From Dongia rigui (lineage in GTDB: Bacteria; Pseudomonadota; Alphaproteobacteria; Dongiales; Dongiaceae): a DNA stretch of 64,000 nucleotides. Under the pieces are notes generated by a model. That model saw nothing but the letters and a program-made list of their open reading frames with translations, ran no database searches and had not been told where the DNA came from. The position numbers were made by a program, and so were the translations under genes. This document shows positions 43,642 to 53,494 of this stretch, one piece after another (position 1 is the stretch's first letter; the number at the start of each line of letters is the position of its first letter). Location of the stretch: contig NZ_JAXCLX010000001.1 in assembly GCF_034044635.1 (NCBI RefSeq), forward strand, positions 1,364,001 through 1,428,000, in the 5' to 3' direction.

Positions 43642-44148
43642 ATGAAGCGCAAGACGCTGCGACTCTATCTGGTCCTCATCAGCCTCGCCTTGCTCGGCAT
43701 CGCCGCCACGCTGGTGCTCAATGCCTTCAACCGCGAAATCGTGTTCTTCTTCAGCCCCAGCGAGATCATGGCGGAAAAGCCGGTACCCGGCCGCGTCATC
43801 CGCTTAGGGGGATTGGTCGAGACCGGCTCGGTCAAGAAGCTTGGCGACGGTGCCACGGTCAGCTTCAAGGTGACCGACCTCAAGGCCGCGACCGAGATCG
43901 CCTATCGCGGCGTGCTGCCCGATCTTTTCCGCGAAGGCCAGGGCGTCGTCGTCGAGGGCGCCTTCAACGACAGCGGCAATTTCGTGGCGACGCAGGTGCT
44001 GGCCAAGCATGACGAGAACTACCTGCCACCGGAAGTCGCCAAGGCCTTGAAGGCCTCCGGCCGCTGGCAGGAAGGTGCGGGGACCCCGGCGACGCCTGCG
44101 GTAACGCCGCCCGCCACCTCTTCAGCAACGAGCGGGGCAACCCAGTGA
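43642..44148 (+). CDS. ccmE: Cytochrome c-type biogenesis haem chaperone CcmE
   Basis: A 168-residue periplasmic haem chaperone. An N-terminal membrane anchor (LYLVLISLALLGIAATLVL) is followed by an OB-fold (FFFSPSEIMAEKPVPGRVIR; LRLGG-type; VVEGAFNDSGNFVATQVL). The haem-binding His123 sits in AKHDENYLPPE, the usual covalent site. The C-terminal Ala/Pro/Thr tail is unstructured. It carries haem to CcmF. ATG 43642 is 3 bp after ccmD. Confidence 0.96.
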   Translation: MKRKTLRLYLVLISLALLGIAATLVLNAFNREIVFFFSPSEIMAEKPVPGRVIRLGGLVETGSVKKLGDGATVSFKVTDLKAATEIAYRGVLPDLFREGQGVVVEGAFNDSGNFVATQVLAKHDENYLPPEVAKALKASGRWQEGAGTPATPAVTPPATSSATSGATQ

Positions 44149-46124
44149 TCACCGAGATCGGCCATTACGCCCTCGTCCTCGCGCTGGTGCTGGCGATTGC
44201 ACAGGCGACACTGCCACTGGTTGGCGCGCAACTGGGTGTCCGCGCCTGGATGGCGCTCGCCAAGCCTGCCGCCATCGGCCAGTTCGTCTTTCTGCTGCTT
44301 TCTTTCGCAGCCCTCATCCATGCCTTCGTGGTGAGCGATTTTTCGGTCGCCGTCGTCTATCAGCATTCGCATTCACAGACGCCGCTCATCTACAAGATCT
44401 CGGCCGCCTGGGGTCAGCATGAAGGCTCGCTGCTGCTCTGGGTCGTTATCCTCGCCTTCTTCGGCGCCCTGGTGGCGATGTTCGGCGACAACCTGCCACC
44501 GCGCCTCAAAGCACGCGCACTCGCGGTGCAGGCGATGATCGGCGTCTGCTTCATCCTCTTCACGCTGCTCACCTCCAACCCCTTCGCGCGCCTCTTTCCG
44601 GCGCCGATCGAGGGGCAGGAACTCAACCCGCTGCTGCAGGATCCCGGCCTCGCCTTCCATCCGCCGATGCTCTATGTCGGCTATGTCGGCTTCTCGATGG
44701 CCTTCTCCTTTGCCGTGGCGGCCTTGATCGAAGGCAAGGTCGATGCCGCCTGGGCGCGCTGGGTGCGGCCCTGGACGCTGCTCTCCTGGATCTGCCTCAC
44801 CGCCGGCATCGCCCTTGGTGCGCGCTGGGCCTATTACGAGCTTGGCTGGGGCGGCTGGTGGTTCTGGGACCCGGTCGAAAACGCCAGCTTCATGCCCTGG
44901 CTGATGGGCACAGCGCTGCTGCATTCGGCCATCGTGGTTGAAAAGCGCGATGCCTTGAAAGCCTGGACGCTGCTCCTTGCCATCCTCACCTTCGGCTTTT
45001 CGCTGCTGGGCACCTTCCTGGTCCGCTCCGGCGTCATCACCTCGGTCCATGCTTTTGCCCAGGACCCGGCGCGCGGCCTCTTCATCCTTGGCATCCTCGC
45101 CTTGGCACTCGGCGGGTCGCTCACCCTCTTTGCCTGGCGCGCACCCACCTTGAAGGCCGGCGGGCTCTTTGCGCCCGTGAGCCGCGAAGGCGCGCTCATG
45201 CTCAACAACCTGCTGCTCGCCACCGCCACCGCCACCGTGCTTCTCGGCACACTCTATCCGCTCATCCTCGACATCCTCGGCGGTGGGTCGGTTTCAGTGG
45301 GCACGCCCTATTACACCGCGACCTTCATCCCCATCGTCATGCCGCTCATCGCCCTCACGGCCTTGGGGCCGCTCCTGGGCTGGAAGCGCGGCGATCTGAA
45401 AGGCGCGCTGCAGCGCCTCTGGGGTGCTGGCATCATCGCCGTGGCGGCGCTCGGCGTGGCGCTGTGGATCGATTTCGGCCGCCAAGCGCTGGCAGCGGCC
45501 GGCATTGGCCTCGGTGCCTGGCTGCTCATCGCCACCTTCACCGAATGGGCCGACCGCGTGAAGCTCTTCCGCATCGGCCTTCTGGCGAGCCTGCGCCGCG
45601 CCGTGCATCTGCCGCGCGCAGCCTATGGCATGAGCCTCGCCCATGGCGGCCTGGCCATCGCCATTATCGGCATCACCGCGGCCTCCGCCTGGAAGGCCGA
45701 GGAAGTGCGCCAGCTGAAACAGGGTGACAGCATCACGGTCGGTGATTTCACCTATGTGCTGCAAAGCGTCGGCCCCGAGCGGGGCGAAAACTACATCGCC
45801 GAGCGGGCGCATTTCAAAGTGCTGAAAGACGGGCAGCCCTATACCGACCTATACCCCGAGCGGCGCCAATACATGGTGCAGCCGATGCCCACCACCGAGG
45901 CCGCCATCCAATCGCATGTCTTTGGCGATCTTTATGCCGTGATCGGCGAGGGCGACGGCAAGGGTTCGTGGACGGTGCGGATCTACCAGGAGCCGCTGGT
46001 GCCGTGGATCTGGACCGGCGCGGCGCTGATGGCCTTGGGCGGCATCGTCTCGTTGAGCGACCGGCGCTACCGTGTGGGTGCGCCCAGCCGTGCCACGGCG
46101 GCACAGCCCGCTGCCGCTGAATAA
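44145..46124 (+). CDS. ccmF: Haem lyase CcmF
   Basis: A 659-residue protein with fourteen or more predicted membrane helices. The WWD motif GWGGWWFWDPVENASFMPW marks the haem site, with conserved histidines in SHSQTPLIYK, HPPMLYVGY and SVHAFAQDP. It ligates haem to apocytochrome c with CcmH. The start ATG overlaps ccmE's stop by 4 bp. Length and ends match the family. Confidence 0.97.
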   Translation: MITEIGHYALVLALVLAIAQATLPLVGAQLGVRAWMALAKPAAIGQFVFLLLSFAALIHAFVVSDFSVAVVYQHSHSQTPLIYKISAAWGQHEGSLLLWVVILAFFGALVAMFGDNLPPRLKARALAVQAMIGVCFILFTLLTSNPFARLFPAPIEGQELNPLLQDPGLAFHPPMLYVGYVGFSMAFSFAVAALIEGKVDAAWARWVRPWTLLSWICLTAGIALGARWAYYELGWGGWWFWDPVENASFMPWLMGTALLHSAIVVEKRDALKAWTLLLAILTFGFSLLGTFLVRSGVITSVHAFAQDPARGLFILGILALALGGSLTLFAWRAPTLKAGGLFAPVSREGALMLNNLLLATATATVLLGTLYPLILDILGGGSVSVGTPYYTATFIPIVMPLIALTALGPLLGWKRGDLKGALQRLWGAGIIAVAALGVALWIDFGRQALAAAGIGLGAWLLIATFTEWADRVKLFRIGLLASLRRAVHLPRAAYGMSLAHGGLAIAIIGITAASAWKAEEVRQLKQGDSITVGDFTYVLQSVGPERGENYIAERAHFKVLKDGQPYTDLYPERRQYMVQPMPTTEAAIQSHVFGDLYAVIGEGDGKGSWTVRIYQEPLVPWIWTGAALMALGGIVSLSDRRYRVGAPSRATAAQPAAAE

Positions 46125-46141
46125 CGAAAGCGTCTCGACCC

Positions 46142-46675
46142 ATGCGCCGTTTTCTCTTCGTCATCCCCGCCTTGATCCTCGCGGCCCTCATCGCCCTCTT
46201 CTGGCGCGGCCTCGATCCCGAGCGCAATCCACAGGAAATACCCTCGGCCCTCATCGGCAAGAAGATGGCCGAGATCGATCTGCCCGGTCTCGGCGCCCGC
46301 CCCGGCGTGAAGTCGGCGGATTTCGCGGGGCAGATCACGGTCCTTAATTTCTTCGCCTCCTGGTGCGCGCCCTGCCGCGCCGAGCATCCGCTGATCAAGA
46401 GCCTGCGCGATGTGCCGGGCATCCGCGTCGTCGGCATCACCTTCAAGGATGCCCCCGCCGATTCCGAAAAATACCTTGCCGAACTCGGCGACCCCTATCA
46501 GGCGATCGGCATGGACAATGAAGGCCGCGCCGGCATCGAATTCGGCTTGAGCGGCGTGCCGGAGACCTATGTCATCGATAAGGACGGCATCATCCGCTAT
46601 CGCTTGGCCCAGCCCCTGGATCCTGGCCGGCTGGAGAAGGAGCTGAAACCCCTCCTCGCGGATCTCACGAAGTGA
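46142..46675 (+). CDS. ccmG: Thiol:disulfide oxidoreductase CcmG/DsbE
   Basis: A 177-residue protein with a membrane anchor (FLFVIPALILAALIALFW) and a thioredoxin-like domain. The active site is WCAPC with Cys75 and Cys78, and GVPETYVIDKDGIIRYR carries the cis-Pro region. It keeps apocytochrome c cysteines reduced for haem attachment. The stop overlaps the ccmH start by 4 bp (GTGA). Confidence 0.95.
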   Translation: MRRFLFVIPALILAALIALFWRGLDPERNPQEIPSALIGKKMAEIDLPGLGARPGVKSADFAGQITVLNFFASWCAPCRAEHPLIKSLRDVPGIRVVGITFKDAPADSEKYLAELGDPYQAIGMDNEGRAGIEFGLSGVPETYVIDKDGIIRYRLAQPLDPGRLEKELKPLLADLTK

Positions 46676-47214
46676 ATTTGGCCCGGCATATCCGGGTGCT
46701 GCTGGCCGTGGCTGGCCTCGGCCTCGCCGGCCTGGCGCTGCCGCAGCCTGCCCACGCCCAGGTGCAGGTCGCCGACGCGCCCCTCACCGATCCCGCGCTC
46801 GAGGCGCGCGCCCGCGCGCTGATGAAGCAGGTGCGCTGCGTCGTCTGCCAGGCGCAATCGATCGACGAATCCGATGCCGGTATCGCCAGCGACATGCGCC
46901 GCCTCATCCGCCAGCAGATCGCGGCGGGCGAGAGCGATGCGGCGATCCTCACTTACCTCTCCGACCGCTACGGCGATTTCGTGCTGTTCAAGCCGCCCTT
47001 CAAGGCAGCAACCGCCTTGCTGTGGGCCGGGCCTTTCGTCCTGCTCGTCATCGGCGGCCTCATCATCGTCTTCTTCTTTCGCCGCCGTTCAGCAACGCCC
47101 ATAGCGGCACTGAGCGCTACCGAACTTGCGCGCATCAATGCGGCCTTGGGCGCCGAAGGCTTGCCATCGCCGGCGCCAGAGGCCACAAACTCCGCCGAGC
47201 GGAGGGATGCATGA
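46672..47214 (+). CDS. ccmH: Cytochrome c maturation protein CcmH
   Basis: A 180-residue protein. Following a signal peptide (VLLAVAGLGLAGLALPQPAHA), the redox motif LRCxxCQ appears as VRCVVCQAQS with Cys56 and Cys59. A second membrane helix lies near residues 115-140 (WAGPFVLLVIGGLIIVFF). It reduces or binds apocytochrome c thiols and works with CcmF and CcmI. The start is GTG, overlapping the ccmG stop. The TGA overlaps ccmI's ATG. Confidence 0.94.
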   Translation: MNLARHIRVLLAVAGLGLAGLALPQPAHAQVQVADAPLTDPALEARARALMKQVRCVVCQAQSIDESDAGIASDMRRLIRQQIAAGESDAAILTYLSDRYGDFVLFKPPFKAATALLWAGPFVLLVIGGLIIVFFFRRRSATPIAALSATELARINAALGAEGLPSPAPEATNSAERRDA

Positions 47215-48572
47215 TTCTGGTATGGCTGGTCTTTGCCGTGATGACGTTGGTGACGGCGGTGCTGCTGGCGCTGCCGCTGTTCTATACGCGCAAGGTCAAG
47301 AACGAGGCGGGCTTTGCCCTGGCGGTCTATCGCGACCAGATGGTCGAGCTTGGCCGCGATGCCGAAGCGGGGCTCATCGCCCCGGACCAGGCGCGCCTGG
47401 CGCAGATCGAAATCGAACGGCGCGTGCTGGCTTTGACCGACAACCCGCAATGGCAGCCCGGCCGCGCACCCTCGCACGGCCTCCTCATCGTGGCGGCCGT
47501 CGTGCTGCCGCTGCTCGGCTTCGGCTTCTATCTCCTCATCGGCGCCCCGGATCTCCCGGCGCAGCCCTTCATTGCCGAACACGCGGCACCCGCCGCGACC
47601 AGCCCCGAATTGCAGGCGCTTGAAGCGGACGTCACGGCCAAGCCCACCGACGCCAAGGCCTGGGTGGCGCTTGCCGCCGGCTATGACGCTGCCGGCCGCG
47701 CCCAGGATGCGGCCACGGCTTATGGCAAGGCGGTGGCACTGGGTGCCCAGGACGCGGCCACTCTCTCCGCCTACGGCCAGGCCCAGCTCATCGCCAATCG
47801 GGGCGAGATGAACGACGCTGCCGCCGCCACCTTCCACCGCGCGCTCGCGGTCGATCCCACCAATCCCACCGCGCGCTTCTTCCTGGCACTCGGCAAGGCC
47901 CAGGCCGGCGAGGTCGAGGGGGCACTCACCGATTGGATGGCGCTGGAGAAGGATACCCCCCAGGACGCCCCCTGGCGCGCGACGCTGGAGGCCCACATTG
48001 CCAAGGCCGCCGAGCGCCTCGGCAAGCCGGCGCCGGCGGGTACCGCCGATGCCGCCTCAGGTGCCGCTGCAACGGCCCCCGGGCCCAGCGCCGCCGATAT
48101 CGAAGCCGCGCAAGCGATGTCGCCCGAACAGCAGCAGACCTTCATCAACGACATGGTCGGACGCCTGGCGGAAAAGCTCAAATCCAATCCCGACGATCTC
48201 GACGGCTGGGTGCGCCTCGCGCGTGCCTATCAGGTCCTGCAGAGGAGCGACGACGCTCGCAACGCCTGGGCCAAGGCCGCGGCCCTCGCCCCTGCGCGCC
48301 TCGACGTGCAGCTCGACTATGCCGATGCGATCATCGCCGGCCGCTCCGATCTCGACCGCTATCTGCCGCCGGAATTCGTCGAAGCCGTCGGGCGCGTGCG
48401 CACGCTCGATCCGAAGAATCCGCTGGGCCTCTATTACGGCGGCCTGGTCGCCCGCGTTGCCGGCGACAAGGCGGAGGCGCGCAGGCTTTGGAACGACGTT
48501 CTCGACCAGCTTCCCCCCGACGCCCCCCAGCGCGCTGAGCTCCAGAAGGAGCTGGATTCGTTGTTGCCCTGA
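47211..48572 (+). CDS. ccmI: Cytochrome c maturation apocytochrome chaperone CcmI
   Basis: A 453-residue protein. Two N-terminal hydrophobic segments (ILVWLVFAVMTLVTAVLLAL; LLIVAAVVLPLLGFGFYLLI) flank a cytoplasmic loop, followed by a long periplasmic domain with TPR-like repeats (AWVALAAGYDAAGRAQDAATA; DGWVRLARAYQVLQRSDDARNAW). It chaperones apocytochrome c to the CcmFH complex. ATG 47211 follows GGAGGGATGC and overlaps the ccmH stop. It ends the ccm run. Confidence 0.92.
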   Translation: MILVWLVFAVMTLVTAVLLALPLFYTRKVKNEAGFALAVYRDQMVELGRDAEAGLIAPDQARLAQIEIERRVLALTDNPQWQPGRAPSHGLLIVAAVVLPLLGFGFYLLIGAPDLPAQPFIAEHAAPAATSPELQALEADVTAKPTDAKAWVALAAGYDAAGRAQDAATAYGKAVALGAQDAATLSAYGQAQLIANRGEMNDAAAATFHRALAVDPTNPTARFFLALGKAQAGEVEGALTDWMALEKDTPQDAPWRATLEAHIAKAAERLGKPAPAGTADAASGAAATAPGPSAADIEAAQAMSPEQQQTFINDMVGRLAEKLKSNPDDLDGWVRLARAYQVLQRSDDARNAWAKAAALAPARLDVQLDYADAIIAGRSDLDRYLPPEFVEAVGRVRTLDPKNPLGLYYGGLVARVAGDKAEARRLWNDVLDQLPPDAPQRAELQKELDSLLP

Positions 48573-48708
48573 GCGTGGGGGCGGGGCCAGAGATGGCTAT
48601 CGCCATGCCCTGCCCGTCATTCATTTAACGATTGTCACATATTTCCAATGCGTTAACAGTGCTTAAGAAATAGGCACTTAACCTTTATTTCACCATCTTT
48701 GCGCAACA

Positions 48709-51627
48709 ATGCGGCTGACCTGGACAGAGGCCCCATTGAAGCGAAAGACCACAGCGCGAAAGGCGAGAGCGACGGTGCAAGGCCTTGCCGGGCACGGCAT
48801 TGTCTTTGCGCGCGGGCGCGCCTGGGCCTGGAGCGTCGCGGTCGGGCTGGTCGGCATCCTGTTCTGCTGCTATGTCGCCCTGCTGCTCTACCGGCAGTCG
48901 GAAGAGGCATCCTGGCAGCGCTTCAACTATCTCATCGAGCGCTTCGAGAAACGTTTCAGCGACCGTTTCTCCTCCTATAGTCTGGTCGTCAACATGGGCA
49001 CCGGCATGGCGACGCTGACCGACGCGATCACGCACCGCGATTGGCAGCGCCTGGTTTCGGGCCTGGATTGGCGCGAGATGGCTGGCGCCATGGGCCTCAA
49101 TTACGTCGAACGGGTGAAACGCGCCGATCTCGATCGCTACATCGCCCGCGCCAGCATCCTGAATGGCGAAACCCTGAAGATCCGCACGCTCAGCAATCTC
49201 TCGTCCGACGAGCTCTATGTGATCCGGCTCTCGGAATCGATATCCAAGGATGGCGCGCTCGTCGGCCTCGATCTTGCCAGCGAACCGGCCCGCAAGCGTG
49301 TGCTGGACTGGGCCATGCTCAATGGCGAAGTGACGATGAGCAGCATCATCCCGCTCATCATCAACAAGCAGAGCCAGCCCGGCCTGCTGCTGATTTCGCC
49401 CGTCTATACGCGCGACTCCGCCCCGGCCTCCTATCTCGAGCGCCGCGAGAACCTCAAGGGTTGGGTCATCATGCCGATCGCGGTCGGCGTCGCGGTCGAA
49501 GATGCGGTGCTCGATATCGGCAACGAGCTCGACGTCGTGCTCTATCTCGGCGCCAATGTCGATTCCAACCGCCTCGTCTTCGACAGCCGGCGGCGCAACA
49601 TCATCGATCCGGCTGCGCGCCGCGCCGCGCGTGACGGCAATATCTATCGCCGCACCCACACCATGATCCTGGCCGGACAAAGCTTCGCCCTCGAATACCG
49701 TTCGCATTCCTCGCTGAAACCGCCTGGTGCCGCGACGCTGCCGGTCCTCGTCATGCTGGGCGGGTCGCTCACCTCGATCCTGCTCGGTGCTGCCCTGTGG
49801 TTCATGGTGGCGGCACGCTACCGGGCCGAGGCGATCGCACGGGGGATGACCAGCGATCTCAGATCAGCCAAGGACGTGGCTGAGCAGGCCTCGATCGCCA
49901 AGACCCAGTTCCTCGCCATGATGAGCCACGAGATCCGCACGCCGATGAACGGCGTCCTTGGCATGGCGGGTCTCCTGGCAGACACCACGCTCGACCAGCG
50001 CCAGCGCCATTACGTCGACGTGCTGCATCAATCGGGCGAGGCGCTGCTTGCCATCATCAACGACATCCTCGATTTCGCCAAGGCCGAGACCGGCAAGCTG
50101 GAGATCGAGCATATCGATTTCGACATCGTGACCGAAATCGATTCCGTCCTCGAATTGGTGGTCAGCCGCGCCCATGCCAAGGGCATCGAGCTTGCCTGCT
50201 TCGTGGCGCCCGATGTGCCGGCAAAACTCAACGGCGACCCGGGGCGCCTGCGCCAGATCCTGCTCAACCTCCTCAGCAATGCGGTGAAATTCACCGAGCG
50301 CGGCGGCGTCTCGCTTATCGTCGAACTGGCCGACCAGACCGAGGACGGCACCAAGCTGCGCTTTGCCGTGCGCGATACCGGCATCGGCATTCCGGCCGAG
50401 GCGCAAAGCCGCCTGTTCCACCATTTCAGCCAGGTCGATGCCTCGACCACGCGCCGCTTCGGCGGCACCGGCTTGGGCCTTGCCATCTGCAAGCAGCTGG
50501 TCGATCTGATGCATGGCGCGATCGGCGTCGACTCGCATACCGGCGAGCGGACCGGCTCGACCTTCTGGTTCACCGCCTGGTTCGGCCAGCTCACCGGCAC
50601 CACCCAGACGCCGGCGCCGGACCAGGCGATGATCAGCGCCGCCTTCAAGGATCGCCACGTCCTAATCGTCGACGACAACCCGATCAACCGCGAGATCTTC
50701 GAGCGCTATGTGGTCAGCATCGGCGCCCGCGCCCATGTCGCCAGCGAACCTGAGATCCTGCTCGACGAATTGCGCGACCATCCGCCCGCCGAACCCATTG
50801 CGCTCGCCATCGTCGATCAGGTGATGCCGAACATGCCCGGCGTCGAGTTCGCAAAGCGCCTGCGCGCCTTGCCGGGCGTCACGGTCGAGAACATCGTGCT
50901 CTCTTCCTCGGCCCTCTTCATTGACCAGCACGAGGTGCATGAAGGGATCGATGCGCAATTGCCCAAGCCCGTGCGCCGCTCCTCGTTCCTCGCCTGCATG
51001 ATGGCGCTGCTCGAAGGGGCGCGGCATTCGACCCTGCGCCGCGGTGGGTATGGCGACGGCCCCGCCGTCTTTGCCGACGGCTCGGCGCTGCGCATCCTTC
51101 TGGCCGAGGACAACCAGGTCAACCAGATGCTGGTGACGGCGATCCTGGCACGCGCCGGCGCCCGCGCCGACATCGCCGGCAACGGGTTGGAGGCGATCGA
51201 AGCGATGCGCTCCAGGTCCTATGACGTGGTGCTGATGGACATGCGCATGCCCGAGCTCGACGGCCTGGAAGCGACGCGCCGCATCCGCGAGCTGGGTGGC
51301 GTGCCCGCGCGCGTCCCCATCATCGCACTCACGGCCAATGCGACCCAGGAAGATCGCCGCCGCTGCCTCGAGGCCGGCATGAACGATTTCATGGCCAAGC
51401 CGATCGATGCCGACGACCTGGTCCAGAAGATCGCCCTGCACGCCAAGGTGCCGTTGATCGCGGGCGAGGCGGCGCGCCGCAGCGCCGCCGCACATGAGGC
51501 GGCGGCAGCCATCGCCCCCTTGTCCATGGAACAGCAGGATGCGCTCTCCAGCCTGCTGTCCTCGCTGGAATCGGCGACCGCCAACGATCCGGCGCCACCC
51601 CCCACTCCCGGGGCGCAGGGCAGTTGA
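48709..51627 (+). CDS. Hybrid sensor histidine kinase with two receiver domains
   Basis: A 972-residue protein. An N-terminal membrane helix ([21 protein letters not shown]) leads to a periplasmic CHASE-like domain (residues about 65-340), then a second helix ([20 protein letters not shown]). The cytoplasmic part has HisKA ([10 protein letters not shown], His407), HATPase_c ([26 protein letters not shown]), receiver 1 (VLIVDDN; Asp703 in IVDQVMP; Lys in LPKPV) and receiver 2 (ILLAEDN; Asp844 in [11 protein letters not shown]). There is no Hpt domain, so phosphotransfer needs another protein. The signal is unknown. No response regulator is adjacent. Confidence 0.93.
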   Translation: MRLTWTEAPLKRKTTARKARATVQGLAGHGIVFARGRAWAWSVAVGLVGILFCCYVALLLYRQSEEASWQRFNYLIERFEKRFSDRFSSYSLVVNMGTGMATLTDAITHRDWQRLVSGLDWREMAGAMGLNYVERVKRADLDRYIARASILNGETLKIRTLSNLSSDELYVIRLSESISKDGALVGLDLASEPARKRVLDWAMLNGEVTMSSIIPLIINKQSQPGLLLISPVYTRDSAPASYLERRENLKGWVIMPIAVGVAVEDAVLDIGNELDVVLYLGANVDSNRLVFDSRRRNIIDPAARRAARDGNIYRRTHTMILAGQSFALEYRSHSSLKPPGAATLPVLVMLGGSLTSILLGAALWFMVAARYRAEAIARGMTSDLRSAKDVAEQASIAKTQFLAMMSHEIRTPMNGVLGMAGLLADTTLDQRQRHYVDVLHQSGEALLAIINDILDFAKAETGKLEIEHIDFDIVTEIDSVLELVVSRAHAKGIELACFVAPDVPAKLNGDPGRLRQILLNLLSNAVKFTERGGVSLIVELADQTEDGTKLRFAVRDTGIGIPAEAQSRLFHHFSQVDASTTRRFGGTGLGLAICKQLVDLMHGAIGVDSHTGERTGSTFWFTAWFGQLTGTTQTPAPDQAMISAAFKDRHVLIVDDNPINREIFERYVVSIGARAHVASEPEILLDELRDHPPAEPIALAIVDQVMPNMPGVEFAKRLRALPGVTVENIVLSSSALFIDQHEVHEGIDAQLPKPVRRSSFLACMMALLEGARHSTLRRGGYGDGPAVFADGSALRILLAEDNQVNQMLVTAILARAGARADIAGNGLEAIEAMRSRSYDVVLMDMRMPELDGLEATRRIRELGGVPARVPIIALTANATQEDRRRCLEAGMNDFMAKPIDADDLVQKIALHAKVPLIAGEAARRSAAAHEAAAAIAPLSMEQQDALSSLLSSLESATANDPAPPPTPGAQGS

Positions 51628-51728
51628 GCGGGCCGGAGCGGGCTGGCGGGCCGGGTGGCCTTTTGCAGGGAAACAGGCTAGAAGGCGGCCCGAAACGCCC
51701 TTGCCTCTTGCCGCCTGCTGGAATCCCG

Positions 51729-52496
51729 ATGCCGAGCGACCTTGCCCCCTTGCGCGACCACCTGATCGCCGCCGCCTATGAGGCGGGGGCCGCAATCATG
51801 GCCATCTACAGCAGCGATTTCGCGGCCAGCAAGAAGGCCGACCACTCCCCCGTGACCGAAGCAGATGTCGCGGCCGAGAAACTGATCCTCGCCGCCTTGC
51901 GCATCTGCGCCCCGGACATCCCGGTCATCGCCGAGGAACAGGCCGCGGCCGAAGGCCTGCCACAGCATATCGCCAAGCGCTTCTTCCTGGTCGATCCGCT
52001 CGACGGCACCAAGGAATTCGTCGCCCGCAATGGCGAGTTCACGGTCAACATCGCCCTCATCGAGAACGGCGTGCCCGTTCTGGGTGTCGTCTATCTGCCG
52101 GCCTTGGGCGAGATGTATGCCGGCCACGGCACCAGTGCCATCCGCCGCCGCGACGGCGAGGAGTGCGCCATCGCGGCACGGCCCCTGCCCAAGAGCGGTG
52201 CCGTCATGACCATCAGCCGCTCGCATGCTGCCAAGGAATTGGTGAAGGTCGAGGAATTGGGCGAGCATGTCAGCGGCACCATCGTCGCCGGCTCGTCGCT
52301 GAAATTCTGCCGCATCGCTGAAGGTGCGGCCGATCTCTATCCCCGCTTCGGCCCCACCATGGAATGGGATACCGCGGCGGGCCACGCCGTGCTGCTGGCG
52401 GCCGGCGGCTCGGTTGCCGTGCTCGACGGCACGCCGCTCGTCTATGGCAAGCCCGGCCTCAAGAACCCGCATTTCATCGCCCGCGGCCGGCGTTGA
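51729..52496 (+). CDS. cysQ: 3'(2'),5'-bisphosphate nucleotidase CysQ
   Basis: A 255-residue IMPase-superfamily phosphatase of the CysQ group. KKADHSPVTEADVAAEKLI is the CysQ N-terminal signature, metal motifs are AEEQ near residue 69, DPLDGTKEF at residues 89-97, and the C-terminal FGPTMEWDTAAGHAV. It removes 3'-phosphoadenosine 5'-phosphate formed in sulfate assimilation. ATG 51729 (MPSDLAPLRD) begins the conserved region, so a longer frame upstream is not used. A second member of the superfamily lies at 14642. Confidence 0.93.
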   Translation: MPSDLAPLRDHLIAAAYEAGAAIMAIYSSDFAASKKADHSPVTEADVAAEKLILAALRICAPDIPVIAEEQAAAEGLPQHIAKRFFLVDPLDGTKEFVARNGEFTVNIALIENGVPVLGVVYLPALGEMYAGHGTSAIRRRDGEECAIAARPLPKSGAVMTISRSHAAKELVKVEELGEHVSGTIVAGSSLKFCRIAEGAADLYPRFGPTMEWDTAAGHAVLLAAGGSVAVLDGTPLVYGKPGLKNPHFIARGRR

Positions 52497-52511
52497 CTGA
52501 GGGGAACGCCG

Positions 52512-53474
52512 ATGTCGCGCATCGCTCCGGCCGAGGATAGCAACATCGCCCTGGCCGCCGGCGCCCTGCGGCGCGGCGAGTTGGTGAGCTTCCCGACCGA
52601 GACCGTCTATGGCCTGGGCGGCGATGCCACCAACGACCGCGCCGTCGCCGCCATTTATGCCGCCAAGGGCCGCCCCAGTTTCAATCCGCTCATCGTTCAT
52701 GTGCCGACGCTGGCCGCGGCAAGGACGCTCGGCGACTTCAGCGACGATGCCGTCAAGCTTGCCAAGGCCTTCTGGCCCGGGCCGCTGACATTGGTGGTGA
52801 AGCGCGCGCGGGCTTGCCCGCTCTCGCTGCTGGTCAGTGCCGGGATGGACAGTGTCGCCTTGCGCATCCCGGCGCATCCGGTGGCGCAAGCACTCCTCAC
52901 CGCCAGCAACCTGCCGCTCGCCGGTCCCAGCGCCAATCCCTCGGGTCGCATCAGCCCAACGACGGCGCAACATGTGGCCGACGGCCTCGGCTACAAGGTG
53001 GCGATGATCCTCGATGGCGGCCCCTGCCGCATCGGCGTTGAATCGACGGTGCTGAGCCTGCTCGACGGCAAGCCGGCCCTGCTGCGTCCCGGCGGCATCG
53101 CGCCGGATGACATCACGGCGGTCATCGGCAAGCCGGTCGCGATCGCTGCACCCATTGGCGATGTCGAGGCCGGGTTGCACGGCCCAGGCCGCCTGCTCAG
53201 CCACTATGCCCCGGACCGGCCGGTGCGCCTCGGGGCCACGGCGGTGCTGCCCGGTGAAGCCTTGCTCGCCTTCGGGCCATCGGTCCCGGCCGCCAAAGTG
53301 GTGCTGAATTTGAGCGCCAGCGGCGATCTCCACGAGGCCGCCGCCAATCTCTTTGCCATGCTGCGCGCGCTCGACCGGCCGGATGTCACCGGCATCGCCA
53401 TCATGCCGATCCCGCAGGTGGGTTTGGGCATTGCGATCAACGATCGCCTGACCCGGGCGGCCGCGCCGAGGTAG
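52512..53474 (+). CDS. L-threonylcarbamoyladenylate synthase, Sua5-type
   Basis: A 320-residue enzyme that makes the threonylcarbamoyl-AMP used for t6A37 of ANN-reading tRNAs. The YrdC domain (residues 1-about 210) has FPTETVYGLGGDATND, the KGRPSFNPLIVHV block and a SANPSGRISPTTAQHV segment. The C-terminal extension (about 230-320, LLAFGPSVPAAKVVLNLSA) is the Sua5 domain missing in short TsaC. ATG 52512 is 15 bp after cysQ, and the two are likely in one transcript. Confidence 0.94.
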   Translation: MSRIAPAEDSNIALAAGALRRGELVSFPTETVYGLGGDATNDRAVAAIYAAKGRPSFNPLIVHVPTLAAARTLGDFSDDAVKLAKAFWPGPLTLVVKRARACPLSLLVSAGMDSVALRIPAHPVAQALLTASNLPLAGPSANPSGRISPTTAQHVADGLGYKVAMILDGGPCRIGVESTVLSLLDGKPALLRPGGIAPDDITAVIGKPVAIAAPIGDVEAGLHGPGRLLSHYAPDRPVRLGATAVLPGEALLAFGPSVPAAKVVLNLSASGDLHEAAANLFAMLRALDRPDVTGIAIMPIPQVGLGIAINDRLTRAAAPR

Positions 53475-53494
53475 CTAAGACTCTCTCGAGCTCG

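Noticed and set aside
51678-53333. 551-codon open frame on the - strand
   Set aside because: Antisense to both cysQ and the Sua5-type gene, which carry clear motifs; its composition (Gly, Arg, Asp, His) is typical of shadow frames.
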